Counted from the first letter of the stretch, positions 1 through 9,700 are shown. The stretch: DNA of 64,000 bases from Pseudomonas crudilactis (GCF_013433315.1 NZ_WXVV01000001.1:518077-582076); one strand, 5' to 3'. Made by a program: numbers and translations. The notes: a model not told the origin generated them from the sequence alone.

Positions 1-489
1 GGCATACAGCGAAGCGCGGGATATCAACTTCTGGAACCAGTCGAGCAGCACCGGGTTGTTGAGGCTGCGCGCCAGTTTGATGTGGAACTCGCCGAGCAGA
101 TGAATCAGCCGTTCATGGTCGCCTGCGGCGTGCGCTTGATCTTCCAGCAGCAGGTGTTCGCGCAGATCCTGCATCGCTGCCGTGTCCTTGCGCCGGCACA
201 GTTCGGTGACGATGCCGATCTCGATCAGCCGGCGGGTTTCGAACAGCGAACGGATCTCTTCATTGCTCGGCAACGACACCGATGCCCCCTTATTGGGCTC
301 GGTGGTGACCAGGCCATCGGCCTCCAATTGCTTCAATGCAGCACGCACCGACGTGCGGCTGACATTGAATAACTCGGCCAGCGAGGCCTCGCCCAGCTTC
401 ATCCCCGGGCGCAACGAACGCTTGCTGATCGCCTCGTAAACCCCTTGGTAGACGCGGTCGACCGTGGTTTCCGGTTTCTTTTCGGTCAT
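1..489 (-). CDS. GntR/FadR-type transcriptional regulator, C-terminus beyond window
   Basis: Reading the minus strand from the ATG at 489 gives 163 codons without a stop, running off the window edge. Residues about 8-75 form a GntR winged helix: the recognition region reads NVSRTSVRAALKQLEADGLV and is followed by a basic wing (TTEPNKGASVS). After residue 85 the sequence (RRLIEIGIVTELCRR) begins the helical FCD effector domain of the FadR subfamily, which usually binds small organic acids. The C-terminal half of that domain is missing, so the ligand cannot be guessed. No target operon is visible downstream inside the window. Confidence 0.85.
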   Translation of the reverse strand, partial: MTEKKPETTVDRVYQGVYEAISKRSLRPGMKLGEASLAELFNVSRTSVRAALKQLEADGLVTTEPNKGASVSLPSNEEIRSLFETRRLIEIGIVTELCRRKDTAAMQDLREHLLLEDQAHAAGDHERLIHLLGEFHIKLARSLNNPVLLDWFQKLISRASLYA

Positions 490-601
490 TCGAACACTCC
501 TTTGGCGTCAGGCAACCAGCCCTTGGCGATGCCTGGCCATGGAAACGCAGATTAATCCGGGCCTTTGCAAATTGCATTCATATATTGCATACCGGCGGAT
601 G

Positions 602-847
602 ATGGCGCTGAACATTGGTCAGTCGCAGGAGATCATTTTTGGCGAGGTGTTGATGGCGCATGTGCGCGATGAGCTGATCGATCCGAGGACGCTGTACATC
701 GATCAATTGGGCCTGGATGCGATCGGACGCATGGGTGGCCATGGTTACGCACGAACCCGCGATTACTTCGATTTGCCGACCCGCTCGTTGCAAGCGTGGA
801 CGGAAGCGCCGGGCGGTGGCGAGCGGTTTTGGCCTGCTGCCAAATAA
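602..847 (+). pseudogene. C-terminal remnant of a flavin reductase family protein
   Basis: About 80 in-frame codons ending in TAA at 845-847 translate to a sequence typical of the C-terminal part of FMN-binding flavin-reductase-like proteins. Examples are EIIFGEVLMAHVRDELIDP, then GRMGGHGYARTRDYFDLPT, where family members have a GEV..H..D strand and an R.GG..Y.RTR..F tail. The N-terminal flavin-binding two thirds of the domain (usual length about 200 residues) is absent; the sequence upstream is the promoter region of the divergent GntR gene. I read this as a decayed gene, not a functional short ORF. The assignment is from recalled family patterns. Confidence 0.6.
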
Positions 848-870
848 CCCAACAGAGAAATGCATTCCCC

Positions 871-960
871 TGTAGGAGTGAGCCTGCTCGCGATAGCGGT
901 GTGTCAGGTATCGATGTGTTGTCTGACACACCGCTATCGCGAGCAGGCTCACTCCTACAG
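871..960. repeat. Inverted pair of REP elements
   Basis: Two copies of a Pseudomonas REP core (AGTGAGCCTGCTCGCGATAG) face each other, each continuing into a GCGGTGTGTCAG arm, separated by about 15 bases. The palindromic pair can form a long hairpin. It lies between the flavin reductase remnant and the convergent end of the lipoprotein operon and may act as a transcription end. The same 'GATAGCGG' REP type recurs at 12385, 19160 and 22066. Confidence 0.9.
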
Positions 961-984
961 TGGTTTTCTGCCGCAGCTGATAAT

Positions 985-1644
985 TCAGTCTGTGCCGTAC
1001 TTCGGCGAGCGTGGGCCGTACAGCAGGCCTGCGCGATGCCCGGCCGAGAGCAGACGATTGCTCGCCACACCGGCAATCGGGTAGCCGGCATCGGTGGAGC
1101 TGTTGATGATCTGCTTCACTGCCGCCGAGATCAGCATGCCGACGATACCGCCGGCATTGCTATTGCCGCCCTCTTCGCTCGACGCCCGCGCCGAACCGGT
1201 CCACAGCGTGGTGCCGCTTTTCAGGTCGACCAGTTTCGCCGTCGCGGTCACTGCTGTTTCGCTGCTGATCACCATGTAACGCGTGCCGTATTCGGTCACG
1301 GTGATGTACAGCGCCGCGTCCGCACCGAAGATTTCCTTCAGTTTGCTCGGCGGTGCCTGATGAATATCGTCCGGGGTGGTCAAGCCGTTCTGGCGGAACG
1401 TCTCGTCAACCAGCGCGATCGGCAGCACATAGTAACCGGCCTCGGCCAGCGGGAATGTCACCTGCGACAACAGGCTGTACGACGCCTTCACATCCGGCGA
1501 GGTGTTCAGCGGTGGCAGCACCAGAATGGTTTTCGGCCGCGCTTGTTTGTAGGCCGAGTAATCCACGGTTTTGGGGGCGACGCAGCCACCCAGCACGGTC
1601 AGGGCCAGACCGGCGGCCAGCAGTTTCAAGGTACGCGCGATCAT
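985..1644 (-). CDS. DUF799 (GNA1162-like) outer-membrane lipoprotein
   Basis: A 219-residue protein with a lipoprotein signal peptide: a basic N-terminus, a hydrophobic stretch and a lipobox LGGC at residues 18-21. The body has the features of the DUF799 / GNA1162 family, including the RPKTILVLPPLN strand near residue 36 and AALYITVTEYGTRY near 110. It is the last gene of a three-gene unit and its ATG overlaps the stop of the DUF4810 gene by 4 bases. The family almost always travels with a CsgG-like protein and a DUF4810 lipoprotein. The complex is thought to sit at the outer membrane, but its exported cargo is not established. Confidence 0.85.
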   Translation of the reverse strand: MIARTLKLLAAGLALTVLGGCVAPKTVDYSAYKQARPKTILVLPPLNTSPDVKASYSLLSQVTFPLAEAGYYVLPIALVDETFRQNGLTTPDDIHQAPPSKLKEIFGADAALYITVTEYGTRYMVISSETAVTATAKLVDLKSGTTLWTGSARASSEEGGNSNAGGIVGMLISAAVKQIINSSTDAGYPIAGVASNRLLSAGHRAGLLYGPRSPKYGTD

Positions 1645-2012
1645 TTCGCGTCTCCAGTCTTGGCGTTCTTGAGCAGGAAATCCATGTACGTGCCGGACTC
1701 GGGGAACAGGGTTTTCTCGGTTTTGAACTGCTGCACCATCTGGTCGTCCTTGCCCATGCTCAGATAGAGCAGGCCAAGGTGCGCGTGGTAACCCGGCGGT
1801 ACAGCTTTACCGGTGGAGCGGATTTTCTGCAGGTCACGTTCCAGCGCTTCAGCCTGGGCTTCTTTCGGCTCTTCGCCTTTGAAGTATTCGTAGACCTGGG
1901 GTTCGTAGCCTTCCCATTGGTACAGGGTTTGCGGGCCGGTAGCACAACCGGCCAGCAAGGCGCTGGCAGCCAGCGTCAGCGCCATCAACGAGCGCGACAA
2001 ATTCAGAGTCAT
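1641..2012 (-). CDS. DUF4810 lipoprotein
   Basis: A 123-residue lipoprotein with signal sequence and lipobox LAGC at residues 20-23. The mature part contains the DUF4810 hallmark YQWEGYEPQVYEYFKG and then a helical, TPR-like half (GYHAHLGLLYLSMGKDDQMV) ending near residue 118. It is the middle gene of the CsgG-DUF4810-DUF799 operon: about 30 bases separate it from the upstream CsgG gene, and it overlaps the downstream gene by an ATGA-type junction, suggesting translational coupling. Its function is unknown beyond membership of this conserved lipoprotein trio. Confidence 0.85.
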   Translation of the reverse strand: MTLNLSRSLMALTLAASALLAGCATGPQTLYQWEGYEPQVYEYFKGEEPKEAQAEALERDLQKIRSTGKAVPPGYHAHLGLLYLSMGKDDQMVQQFKTEKTLFPESGTYMDFLLKNAKTGDAK

Positions 2013-2041
2013 GGGGTGTTGCTCCTTGCAATGGGCGTCGA

Positions 2042-2734
2042 TCAGTTGCCCGGTTTCCAGGCACCGGCGTTCATGCCATCCACCAGACGATTGATCGCCT
2101 CGCGCATGGCCAGATCCAGTACTTTGCCGTTGAGGGTGGAGTCGTAGGCAGCGGTGCCGCCGAAGCCGATGATTTCGCGGTTGGACAAGGCGTATTCGCC
2201 GGCGCCCTGGGTCGAATACACCACTTCGGAGGTGCTGATATTGACGATGTTCAAGTTGACTTTGGCGTAGGCGACCTGGGTCTTGCCACGGCCGAGAATG
2301 CCGAACAACTGGTGGTCGCCGGTCTCTTTGCGGCCGAACTCGGTGACGTCACCGGTGACCACGTAATCAGCACCTTTCAGACGCTGGGCCTGGCCCTTGA
2401 TCGCCGCTTCCTGCTGGATTTCGCCCATGTTGTCGCGATCCAGTACGGAGAAACGGTTGGTCTGCTGCAAGTGCGTGATGAGGATGGTCTTGGCCTGACC
2501 GCCGAGACGGTCGACGCCGTCGGAGAAGATCCCGCGCATGTAGCTGGAGCGGTTGTCGAACTTGCCCACGGCCATTGGCACGCGAACGCCGGTCCAGACT
2601 TGTGTGGCGCTTTCTACCTTGGTCACCGGCAGCGCGCGGGAGCTTTCGGTGGCGCAACCGGCGAGTGTGCCGGCAATCGTGCCGAGCACAGCAATCGCGA
2701 CGCCTGAAACCAGCATCCGGGAGATCATTCTCAC
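2042..2734 (-). CDS. CsgG/HfaB family outer-membrane lipoprotein
   Basis: A CsgG-family protein of about 230 residues. I chose the GTG at 2734 because AGGAA lies six bases upstream; the ATG at 2728 is the alternative. A signal peptide ends in a lipobox (TLAGC). The mature protein has the CsgG core: VPMAVGKFDNRSSY, then a long helix carrying SVLDRDNMGEI, then GADYVVTGDVTEFG and YAKVNLNIVNISTSEVVYSTQGAGEY. CsgG forms the curli secretion pore, but no curli genes (csgABEF) are present here. This subfamily occurs with DUF4810 and DUF799 lipoproteins, the next two genes, and probably forms a cell-surface complex of unknown cargo. Confidence 0.85.
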   Translation of the reverse strand: MRMISRMLVSGVAIAVLGTIAGTLAGCATESSRALPVTKVESATQVWTGVRVPMAVGKFDNRSSYMRGIFSDGVDRLGGQAKTILITHLQQTNRFSVLDRDNMGEIQQEAAIKGQAQRLKGADYVVTGDVTEFGRKETGDHQLFGILGRGKTQVAYAKVNLNIVNISTSEVVYSTQGAGEYALSNREIIGFGGTAAYDSTLNGKVLDLAMREAINRLVDGMNAGAWKPGN

Positions 2735-2871
2735 TGAATATTCCTTTTGAAAATCGGGGATGTCCCGACGCGGCAATGCGCGGCGGGAGCTGAAAAGGGG
2801 CGGCATTATGACAAAGTGCCATCATTCGCGACAGGTTTTTTTGACGCCAGTGAATTGGCTTTCTTGAGTAC

Positions 2872-2898
2872 ACACAAAACCCTACAGGGGTTTTGTGT
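2872..2898 (-). terminator. Hairpin terminator after dnaE2
   Basis: ACACAAAACCC at 2872-2882 and GGGTTTTGTGT at 2888-2898 form a perfect 11-bp stem. It ends 11 bases beyond the dnaE2 stop. The A/T tracts on both sides of the G/C core let it work as a terminator for the mutagenesis operon. Confidence 0.7.
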
Positions 2899-2909
2899 TT
2901 GGCCTGGGA

Positions 2910-5900
2910 TCAGTGGAAATCGCGGCTCTGCACGCGGATACCATTGAGCAACGGGCTGAGGTCGCTCAAGCGGCCGGCGATCAGGTGGCGCACTTCGCCT
3001 TCGCGCTCCCAGCGGCCATCCACCTTGAGCAACTGCGAACCGACCAGCACTTGCCGCTGACGCTCGGCCAGATCACGCCAGACCACCACGTTGACGTTGC
3101 CAAACTCGTCTTCCAGGGTCACAAACGTCACACCACTGGCGGTGCCCGGTCGTTGCCGCCCCGTCACCAGCCCGGCGATGCTCACTGGCCGGCCGTGTTC
3201 GACCTCAAGCAACTCCTGCGAACTGCGGCAGCGCCGGGCTTTGAGTTCACCGCGTAACAGCGCCAGCGGATGCGGTCCCAGCGTCGTGCCGACCGTGCTG
3301 TAATCGGCGTGAAGATCCTCGCCGACACTGGGTTTGGGCAGCACCACTTCCGCCTCCTCCTGACTTGGCAACCCGGCAAACAGACCCAGCTGTTGCTGCA
3401 CCCCGGCCACCTCCCAACGCGCTCGATGGCGATGCCCGGCCAAACCGCGCAACGCCCCGGAATCAGCCAGCAACGCCTGCGCGCGACTGTCGAGCGCGGC
3501 CCGCTCGCCCAGATCGGCGACATCGGCAAACGCCCCACGCGCCCGCGCCGCCTCGATGCGCCGGGCATCGTCTTCGCGAAAGCCCTTGATCATGCGCAGG
3601 CCCATGCGAATCGCCGGTTGCGCCGCCGTGGTGGTTTCCAGGCTGCAATCCCAATCACTGGCACGCACGTCGACCGGACGAATCTGCAACTGATGCCGGC
3701 GCGCATCCTGGAGAATCTGGTCCGGACTGTAGAAACCCATCGGCCAGCTGTTGATCAGCGCACAGGCGAACGCCGCCGGTTCGTGGCACTTGAGCCAGCA
3801 ACTGGCGTAGGTCAGCAAGGCAAAACTGGCGGCGTGGGATTCGGGAAAACCGTAGCTGCCGAAGCCTTTGATCTGCTCGAAAATCTGCGCGGCGAACTCC
3901 GGTGTGTAGCCATTCTTCTTCATGCCGGCGGCGAGGCGTTCCTTGTGCGGCTCAAGTCCGCCGTGGCGTTTCCACGCGGCCATCGAGCGACGTAATTGAT
4001 CGGCCTCGCCGGGGCTGTAATCGGCGGCGACAATGGCGATCTGCATGACCTGTTCCTGAAACAGCGGCACGCCGAGGGTTCTTTCCAGAACAACCTTGAG
4101 TTCTGGCGATGGATAGGTTTCCTCTTCCTCCTTGTTCCGGCGGCGCAGATACGGATGGACCATTCCGCCCTGAATCGGTCCCGGGCGGACGATGGCCACT
4201 TCGATCACCAAGTCATAGAACTTCGCCGGTTTCAGGCGCGGCAACATCGACATTTGCGCCCGTGACTCGATCTGGAACACACCGATGGTGTCGGCGCGGC
4301 TGATCATCTCGTAAGTCGGTTTGTCTTCAGGCGGAATCGTCGCCAGGCTCAAATCCTGATTGCGGTGACGGCGCAGCAGATCGAAGCAGCGACGAATTGC
4401 GCTGAGCATGCCGAGGGCAAGGATATCCACCTTGAGCAGGCCGACCGCATCGAGGTCGTCCTTGTCCCACTGGATGATCGTGCGCTCGGCCATGGCGGCG
4501 TTCTCGACCGGCACCAGCATGTCCAGCGGCTGTTCGGAAATCACGAAACCACCGGGGTGCTGCGACAAATGTCGGGGGAAGCCGATCAACTGCCCGGTCA
4601 GGCTCAGCACCCGGCGCAACACCGGGCTGTCGGGGTCGAAACCACCTTCCAGCAGACGCGCGACCGGCGGGGTTTCATCGCTCCAGTGGCCGCAGCAATC
4701 GGCCAATGCATTGATCTGATCCGGCGGCAGACCCAAGGCCTTGGCCACATCACGTACCGCGCCGGCGGCGTGGTAGGTGCTGACCACTGCGGTCAGTGCT
4801 GCGCGACGGCGGCCATAGCGACGGAACACGTATTGCAGGACTTCTTCACGGCGTTCGTGTTCGAAGTCGACGTCGATATCCGGCGGTTCGTTGCGTTCCT
4901 TGGACATGAAGCGTTCGAACAGCAGCGTGGTGCGGTCCGGGTCGATCTCGGTGATACCCAGGGCAAAACACACCGCCGAGTTGGCTGCCGAACCACGGCC
5001 CTGACAGAGGATTTTTTGCTCACGGGCAAAGCGCACCACGTCGTGCACGGTGAGAAAGTAGCTTTCGTAGCCGAGTTCGGCGATCAGCTTCAGCTCTTTA
5101 TTGATCTGCCTCAGCACCTTGAAGGGCGCGCCTTTTTTCCAGCGCCAGGCGATGCCTTCCTTGGTCAGTTGCCTTAGCCATGAACTGGCGCTGTGTCCCT
5201 CGGGAACCAGCTCTTTCGGGTATTGATAACGCAACTCGCCCAGATCGAAGGTGCAGCGCCGGGCCAGCTTCACCGACTCGTCGAGCAAGGCCTGCGGATA
5301 CAACTCGCGCAATACCTCGACGCTGCGCAAATGCCGCTCGCCATTGGGGTGCAAACGCAGCCCGGCTTCGGCCACCGGGACGTGATGGCGGATAGCGGTC
5401 ATGGTGTCCTGCAAGGCGCGCCGGCCACGGGCGTGCATGTGCACATCGCCGCTGGCCACGGCCGGAATCTGCAACTCGGCGGCCAGACTCAGCAATGCCG
5501 CCAGCCGCTGCTGATCGTCCTGGCCACGATGCAATTGCACCGCCAGCCACAGGCGTTCGCCGAAGGTCTGCCGCAGCCAACGGCCCTCGTCCACCTGATC
5601 AAGCGAGTCCGGCACCCACAACACCAGCAATCCCGGCAGTGCTTCGTCGAAGTCCTCGCGCAACACCTGATACTGGCCTTTCTGCATACGCCGTCGGGCA
5701 CGGGTGATCAAACCGCACAAGGCCTGATAACCCGCCAGGTTCTCCACCAGCAACAGCAGTTTCGGACCGTTTTCGATACGGACTTCACTGCCGATGATCA
5801 GTGGCAGCTCAACCGATTTCGCTGCTTGCCAGGCGCGGACGATCCCGGCCAGCGTGCATTCATCGGTGATCGCCAGCGCCTGATAGCCGTGCTTTTTCGC

Positions 5901-5987
5901 GCGTTGGAACAGTTCCAGCGCACTGGAGGCACCGCGCTGGAAACTGAAGTTCGACAGGCAGTGCAGTTCGGCATAACCGTCGTTCAT
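2910..5987 (-). CDS. dnaE2: Error-prone DNA polymerase III alpha subunit DnaE2 (ImuC)
   Basis: A 1025-residue C-family polymerase. I chose the ATG at 5987 ([16 protein letters not shown]), which overlaps the imuB stop by 4 bases. The N-terminal PHP domain (residues 1 to about 200) starts with [10 protein letters not shown]. The polymerase palm has RGSAANS (331-337) and the catalytic PDIDVDF motif (369-375). Further on is the FQIESRAQM segment, then a C-terminal OB-fold ([20 protein letters not shown]). DnaE2 acts with ImuA and ImuB in SOS-induced translesion synthesis and is the error-prone replicase of the mutasome. It is the last gene of the lexA2-imuA-imuB-dnaE2 operon and is followed by a hairpin terminator. 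Confidence 0.97.
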   Translation of the reverse strand: MNDGYAELHCLSNFSFQRGASSALELFQRAKKHGYQALAITDECTLAGIVRAWQAAKSVELPLIIGSEVRIENGPKLLLLVENLAGYQALCGLITRARRRMQKGQYQVLREDFDEALPGLLVLWVPDSLDQVDEGRWLRQTFGERLWLAVQLHRGQDDQQRLAALLSLAAELQIPAVASGDVHMHARGRRALQDTMTAIRHHVPVAEAGLRLHPNGERHLRSVEVLRELYPQALLDESVKLARRCTFDLGELRYQYPKELVPEGHSASSWLRQLTKEGIAWRWKKGAPFKVLRQINKELKLIAELGYESYFLTVHDVVRFAREQKILCQGRGSAANSAVCFALGITEIDPDRTTLLFERFMSKERNEPPDIDVDFEHERREEVLQYVFRRYGRRRAALTAVVSTYHAAGAVRDVAKALGLPPDQINALADCCGHWSDETPPVARLLEGGFDPDSPVLRRVLSLTGQLIGFPRHLSQHPGGFVISEQPLDMLVPVENAAMAERTIIQWDKDDLDAVGLLKVDILALGMLSAIRRCFDLLRRHRNQDLSLATIPPEDKPTYEMISRADTIGVFQIESRAQMSMLPRLKPAKFYDLVIEVAIVRPGPIQGGMVHPYLRRRNKEEEETYPSPELKVVLERTLGVPLFQEQVMQIAIVAADYSPGEADQLRRSMAAWKRHGGLEPHKERLAAGMKKNGYTPEFAAQIFEQIKGFGSYGFPESHAASFALLTYASCWLKCHEPAAFACALINSWPMGFYSPDQILQDARRHQLQIRPVDVRASDWDCSLETTTAAQPAIRMGLRMIKGFREDDARRIEAARARGAFADVADLGERAALDSRAQALLADSGALRGLAGHRHRARWEVAGVQQQLGLFAGLPSQEEAEVVLPKPSVGEDLHADYSTVGTTLGPHPLALLRGELKARRCRSSQELLEVEHGRPVSIAGLVTGRQRPGTASGVTFVTLEDEFGNVNVVVWRDLAERQRQVLVGSQLLKVDGRWEREGEVRHLIAGRLSDLSPLLNGIRVQSRDFH

Positions 5988-7399
5988 GCAAACCAGCCCT
6001 GCAGCCACAACGGACCGCCCTCACCCACCGCGCGATAAGCCCAACCCTGCTGACCGGCGCGGTTCTGGATCAGATAGTAATCGCGGCGCACATCATCGCC
6101 GTCCCACCAGCCGGACTCGATACGTTCCGGGCCCATGAGAATCCGCGCCGAACCTTGCGCCACGCTTTGCGGTTCACCGAGCAACCAGCCCGGGCGATGC
6201 ACGCTAGGCAAAGCTGCGCAGCGTTGTTTGTCGACGCCATGCTGCCACGCGCACTCCGGACGGTGATCAGCCTGAAAACGCAGCCCCTGCACGGCGTCAT
6301 CACCCAAGCGTGCACGCAGGCGTTCGCGCAACTGCTCCCAAGGCAAGGTTTGTTGCGGGCGGTCGTCGAACAGTTCCTGAAACTGCGGCACGAAGCTCGG
6401 CAGATCTTCGGCGCGCAGGCGAAAGCCACGCACGGGCGCCTCGACCTGCACTTGCTCCAGGCGCCCGCGCGCCAGTTCGAAGAGCATCGCCGGATCACGT
6501 TCGGCGCTGAGCAAACCGACTTTGATCACGCTGTCCGGCAGCCCGGCGTGTTCCAGATGCAGGTCGAAACGCTGTACGCCGCTGTCACGTCCGCAGAGGA
6601 ACGCCGACAGATCGCCGGTCAAACGGCGTAACGGGAACAGCAATGCCTGATGAGATTGCACGTCGAAATTCAGTTCGATACGCACATCGAAACGATCCGG
6701 CGGCAGGTAGAACGCCAGCGCCAAGGGTCGCGCACCAAACAAGGTGTCGAGATGCTTGAGCATCTGCGCCTCGAAACGCCGCGCCAGTGCCTGACGCGGC
6801 AGGCTCTGCACCTGAGTAAGATTGCGCAGGCCCATACGCGACAACGCCGTGGCCACCGCCGGTTCCAGGCCGACGCGGTCGACGGGCAACTGGCCGAGGT
6901 GATGCTGCAAGGCTTCGCCGTCCGGCACCACCAAGCCGTCGTAAGCATTGGCCAGCACCCGCGCCGCCACCGGATTGGGCGCAGCGACGATGCGATGGCG
7001 GAAGCCCAGATCGGTCAGCTCCTGGCGCAGTCGTGCTTCGAACTGCGCCCACGAACCGAACAGACCCAGGCTGGATTCGATCTCGAACACCACGGTGCGC
7101 GGGTAATGCACGCTGACCTGCGAACTGAAGCGGTAAGCCCACGCAGCGAGAAACTGCTGCCAGTGCTCGACCTCGGCCGCCTCGTAATCCGCCGTGGCAA
7201 AACCTTTGCTCATCGCTTGGGCGGCGGTCATCGACTGGCCAGCGCGCAAACCGAGTTTGCGCGCCGCCGGGTTGACCGCTTGCAGCACCCGGCGCTGGGC
7301 CGGCCCGCTGAGCAGCACTAATGGCTCATCGGGATCGGGACGTTGACGCAGCACGGCGTCGAGGGCCAATTGCGGAAACAGAATACACACCCAGCGCAT
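5984..7399 (-). CDS. imuB: Y-family polymerase-like protein ImuB
   Basis: A 471-residue protein starting [17 protein letters not shown] at 7399, eight bases after the imuA stop. ImuB proteins have the Y-family polymerase fold but lack the catalytic carboxylates. Here the first motif reads [10 protein letters not shown], where active enzymes have a D..D/E pattern. The middle part has the little-finger-like segment and the helix-hairpin-helix [21 protein letters not shown]. ImuB is thought to be the scaffold connecting DnaE2, ImuA and the beta clamp. The C-terminal 150 residues end with [20 protein letters not shown], typical of the family tail. Translationally coupled to dnaE2. Confidence 0.95.
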   Translation of the reverse strand: MRWVCILFPQLALDAVLRQRPDPDEPLVLLSGPAQRRVLQAVNPAARKLGLRAGQSMTAAQAMSKGFATADYEAAEVEHWQQFLAAWAYRFSSQVSVHYPRTVVFEIESSLGLFGSWAQFEARLRQELTDLGFRHRIVAAPNPVAARVLANAYDGLVVPDGEALQHHLGQLPVDRVGLEPAVATALSRMGLRNLTQVQSLPRQALARRFEAQMLKHLDTLFGARPLALAFYLPPDRFDVRIELNFDVQSHQALLFPLRRLTGDLSAFLCGRDSGVQRFDLHLEHAGLPDSVIKVGLLSAERDPAMLFELARGRLEQVQVEAPVRGFRLRAEDLPSFVPQFQELFDDRPQQTLPWEQLRERLRARLGDDAVQGLRFQADHRPECAWQHGVDKQRCAALPSVHRPGWLLGEPQSVAQGSARILMGPERIESGWWDGDDVRRDYYLIQNRAGQQGWAYRAVGEGGPLWLQGWFA

Positions 7400-7406
7400 G
7401 GCGACC

Positions 7407-8024
7407 TCAATGCCCCACGGCAAAGGCAATCGGTGCCGCACGCGCCAAACCGCCACGGCACTTGAGCACGCGCAACTGCGCAGGTTTGGCGTCGATGGCA
7501 ATGCGTAACGCCGCCGGTGACGGGTTGACCGCTTCGCTCAAGGGGCGCCAGGCAAACGCCAGGGTCTGGCCGGTTTCCGCCGCCACCTGCAAACGCCGCA
7601 ACGCGCGGTCATCGGCCTTGTGCGGCCAGCACAGCACCGCGCCGCAACTGCCGGAACGCAAACACTGTTCGGCCGCCCACAAGGCATCGCGCTCGCTGGC
7701 CTGAATCACCGACAACTGGCGCAGATCGACCCCGGCGTTTTCCCACGCCTGCGGGTACGGCACGAACGGCGGCGCCACCAGCACGATGCGCTCGCCCGCC
7801 GCCGACAACCGCGCCAGCGTTGGCCAGACCAGTTGCAGCTCGCCGACACCCGGGCCGGCCAAAAGGATTTCACTCAGCGCCGCTTCCGGCCAGCCACCGC
7901 TGGGCAATGCTGCGTCCAGCGCGGCGTGCCCGGTCGGTTGCGGACTGGCAGCGGGTGGCGCAGGCCGACCCTTCCAGACCTGGCCGCCATTGAACAGCGT
8001 ATCCAACGCAACGACGGCGCCCAT
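7407..8024 (-). CDS. imuA: RecA/SulA-like mutagenesis accessory protein ImuA
   Basis: A 205-residue protein with the ImuA pattern: PTGHAALDAALPSGGWPEAAL near residue 30, then a degenerate P-loop strand region (LSEILLAGPGVGELQLVWP) and a RecA-core beta strand (ERIVLVAPPFVPYPQAW). The true Walker A lysine is not apparent, as in other ImuA proteins of this branch. It starts with an ATG that overlaps the lexA2 stop by one base (TGATG), so it is co-transcribed and probably translationally coupled. In the mutasome, ImuA helps load ImuB and DnaE2 on damaged template. Confidence 0.95.
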   Translation of the reverse strand: MGAVVALDTLFNGGQVWKGRPAPPAASPQPTGHAALDAALPSGGWPEAALSEILLAGPGVGELQLVWPTLARLSAAGERIVLVAPPFVPYPQAWENAGVDLRQLSVIQASERDALWAAEQCLRSGSCGAVLCWPHKADDRALRRLQVAAETGQTLAFAWRPLSEAVNPSPAALRIAIDAKPAQLRVLKCRGGLARAAPIAFAVGH

Positions 8025-8641
8025 CAGCCTTGCCTCACCAGACCGCAGAACACCCCTTCGATGGCCAGATCCTGATCGTCGCGCACGACAATCGGCTGGT
8101 ACGCTGGGTTGCGCGGCAACAGCCGCACTTCATCGCCGAGCCGTTCGAAACGTTTGATGGTGACTTCACCGTCGAGTCGCGCCACGACGATCTGGCCGTT
8201 GAGCGCTTCGGGATTGCGCCGCACGCCGACCAGATCGCCGTCGAGAATGCCGTCCTCGATCATCGAATCGCCCTGCACCCGCAGCATGTAATCGGGTGTG
8301 CGCGAGAACAGCACCGGATCGAGCAGCAAGCGGCTATGAATGTCGGCATCGGCGCCAATCGGCGCACCGGCAGCGACGCGGCCGAGCACAGGGATATCGA
8401 GCAGTTCCGGACGCGGCGGCTGCCCGAGCAGGCGAATGCCCCGGGCCTGATGCGGATTGACTTCGATAAAACCGGCTTCAGTGAGCGCGAGCACGTGCTT
8501 GCGCGCCACGCTGCGCGAGGCAAAACCAAAAGCCTCGCTGATTTCAGCGAGGCTTGGGGGCTGACCGTGTTCGGCGATGCGATCGCGGATAAACGTCAGG
8601 ATGGCGGTACGGCGGGGAGTCAGGTTCGTCATGGAGTACAT
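8024..8641 (-). CDS. lexA2: LexA2 SOS repressor of the mutagenesis operon
   Basis: A 205-residue LexA. An N-terminal winged helix (MTNLTPRRTAILTFIRDRI, then SEAFGFASRSVARKHVLAL) is followed by an S24 autoprotease domain. The Ala-Gly cleavage bond is at 91-92 (GRVAAGAP), the nucleophile Ser126 lies in GDSM and the general base Lys163 in VTIKRF. I prefer the ATG at 8641 because AGGAG lies five bases upstream; a second ATG at 8632 has no such site. The start region is embedded in its own LexA2-type operator. Pseudomonads carry this second lexA at the head of imuAB-dnaE2, separate from the canonical lexA1. Confidence 0.95.
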   Translation of the reverse strand: MYSMTNLTPRRTAILTFIRDRIAEHGQPPSLAEISEAFGFASRSVARKHVLALTEAGFIEVNPHQARGIRLLGQPPRPELLDIPVLGRVAAGAPIGADADIHSRLLLDPVLFSRTPDYMLRVQGDSMIEDGILDGDLVGVRRNPEALNGQIVVARLDGEVTIKRFERLGDEVRLLPRNPAYQPIVVRDDQDLAIEGVFCGLVRQG

Positions 8642-8647
8642 TTGTAC
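8636..8647 (-). promoter_or_regulatory. LexA2 operator overlapping the lexA2 start
   Basis: A perfect palindrome GTACAAATGTAC (GTAC-N4-GTAC) covers the spacer between the AGGAG ribosome site and the ATG of lexA2, reading into codon 3. The second LexA of P. putida recognises a GTAC-N4-GTRC-type site, unlike the CTGT-N8-ACAG box of LexA1. Bound repressor would block transcription of the operon; its position suggests autoregulation. Confidence 0.85.
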
Positions 8648-8679
8648 TCCTGTAGGATTTTCCTGACAAGCGCCGCCAG

Positions 8680-9597
8680 TCAGCTCAAGCCGCGTTCTGC
8701 GAGAAATGCTGCGATGTAATCAATGAAGGCGACAACCTTGGCCGTGGCCCGCCGATGGCTCGGATACACCGCGAGAATGTGCGGACCAAAGGTGTCCGGG
8801 TCGATTTCATAGTCAGCCATGACCCGCACCAGTCGCCCGTCGGCAATGTATGGCGCGGCGCTCCACAACGGCGTGTGCAGCAAACCGCGCCCGGCCAGGG
8901 CACTGGCCAGCAACAAGTCATAATTGTCGCTGCGCAATCGCGGCGCCGTCGGTTGCGTCAGACTCAAGCGCTGCCCGTCGCGCTCGGCCCACCAGAATTC
9001 GCGGCTGAGCAACGGATGCTGATAGAGCAGCCATTCATGCTGCTCAAGCGTCTGCGGATTGACCGGCAAGCCTTTGCGCGCCAGATATTCCGGGCTACCG
9101 CACAACGCCAGACGATTGCTGCCGACCACCCGCGCAATCAGCCCTGGCAAATCATCGTGACCTTCGCGCAACGCCAGGTCGTAACCGCTTTCCAGCAGAT
9201 TGACGAAGGCATCGCACAGGTCCACCTGCAAGCTGATCTGCGGGTATTGCTGCAAAAAGCCGTCACACACCTGATCGAGAAACGCCCGCCCATACGCCAG
9301 CGGCGCGGTGATTTTCAGGCTGCCGCGCAAACCGTGCTGCAACTGCTCGATTTCCTCGCTGGCCTCGTCCAGCCGCTGCAAGACCAGCCGTGCGGTTTCC
9401 AGGTACACACGGCCGATTTCGGTGAGCAGAATCCGCCGCGTGCTGCGCTCAAACAACCGTGCGCCCAACTCCGATTCCAGGTGATTGACCGCTTTGGTCA
9501 GCGCCGACGGGGTCTTGCCCAACTGCTCGGCGGCGCGGCTGAAACTGCCGAGCTGCGCGCTGACCACGAACATTTTCAATGCACCCAACTTGTCCAT
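8680..9597 (-). CDS. LysR-family transcriptional regulator
   Basis: A 305-residue LysR protein starting MDKLGALKMFVVSAQLGSFS at 9597. The winged helix-turn-helix occupies residues 1-60 (SRAAEQLGKTPSALTKAVNHLES) and is followed by the linker helix and a periplasmic-binding-like effector domain (LKITAPLAYGRAFLDQV near residue 95). It is divergent from the amidohydrolase gene, whose ATG lies 104 bases away, so it is a plausible regulator of that gene through the shared intergenic region. The inducer cannot be predicted. It resembles the CrgA/DmlR-type branch that often controls adjacent single enzymes. Confidence 0.88.
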   Translation of the reverse strand: MDKLGALKMFVVSAQLGSFSRAAEQLGKTPSALTKAVNHLESELGARLFERSTRRILLTEIGRVYLETARLVLQRLDEASEEIEQLQHGLRGSLKITAPLAYGRAFLDQVCDGFLQQYPQISLQVDLCDAFVNLLESGYDLALREGHDDLPGLIARVVGSNRLALCGSPEYLARKGLPVNPQTLEQHEWLLYQHPLLSREFWWAERDGQRLSLTQPTAPRLRSDNYDLLLASALAGRGLLHTPLWSAAPYIADGRLVRVMADYEIDPDTFGPHILAVYPSHRRATAKVVAFIDYIAAFLAERGLS

Positions 9598-9700
9598 GCT
9601 TTTTCCATTCAGGCAAAAACGTTTTTCGTGAGGGAGGCGTTCTGTCAGCCGCTGCCAGCCACTAATCTGGCCATCAGAAGCAATAACAAGGAAATCTTCA

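Noticed and set aside
796..1767. Long plus-strand frame of 323 codons
   Set aside because: Antisense to the DUF799 and DUF4810 lipoprotein genes and passes through a REP element; typical high-GC shadow frame.
5193..6038. Plus-strand frame of 281 codons antisense to dnaE2
   Set aside because: Mirrors the dnaE2 codon structure; no ribosome site or protein-family pattern.
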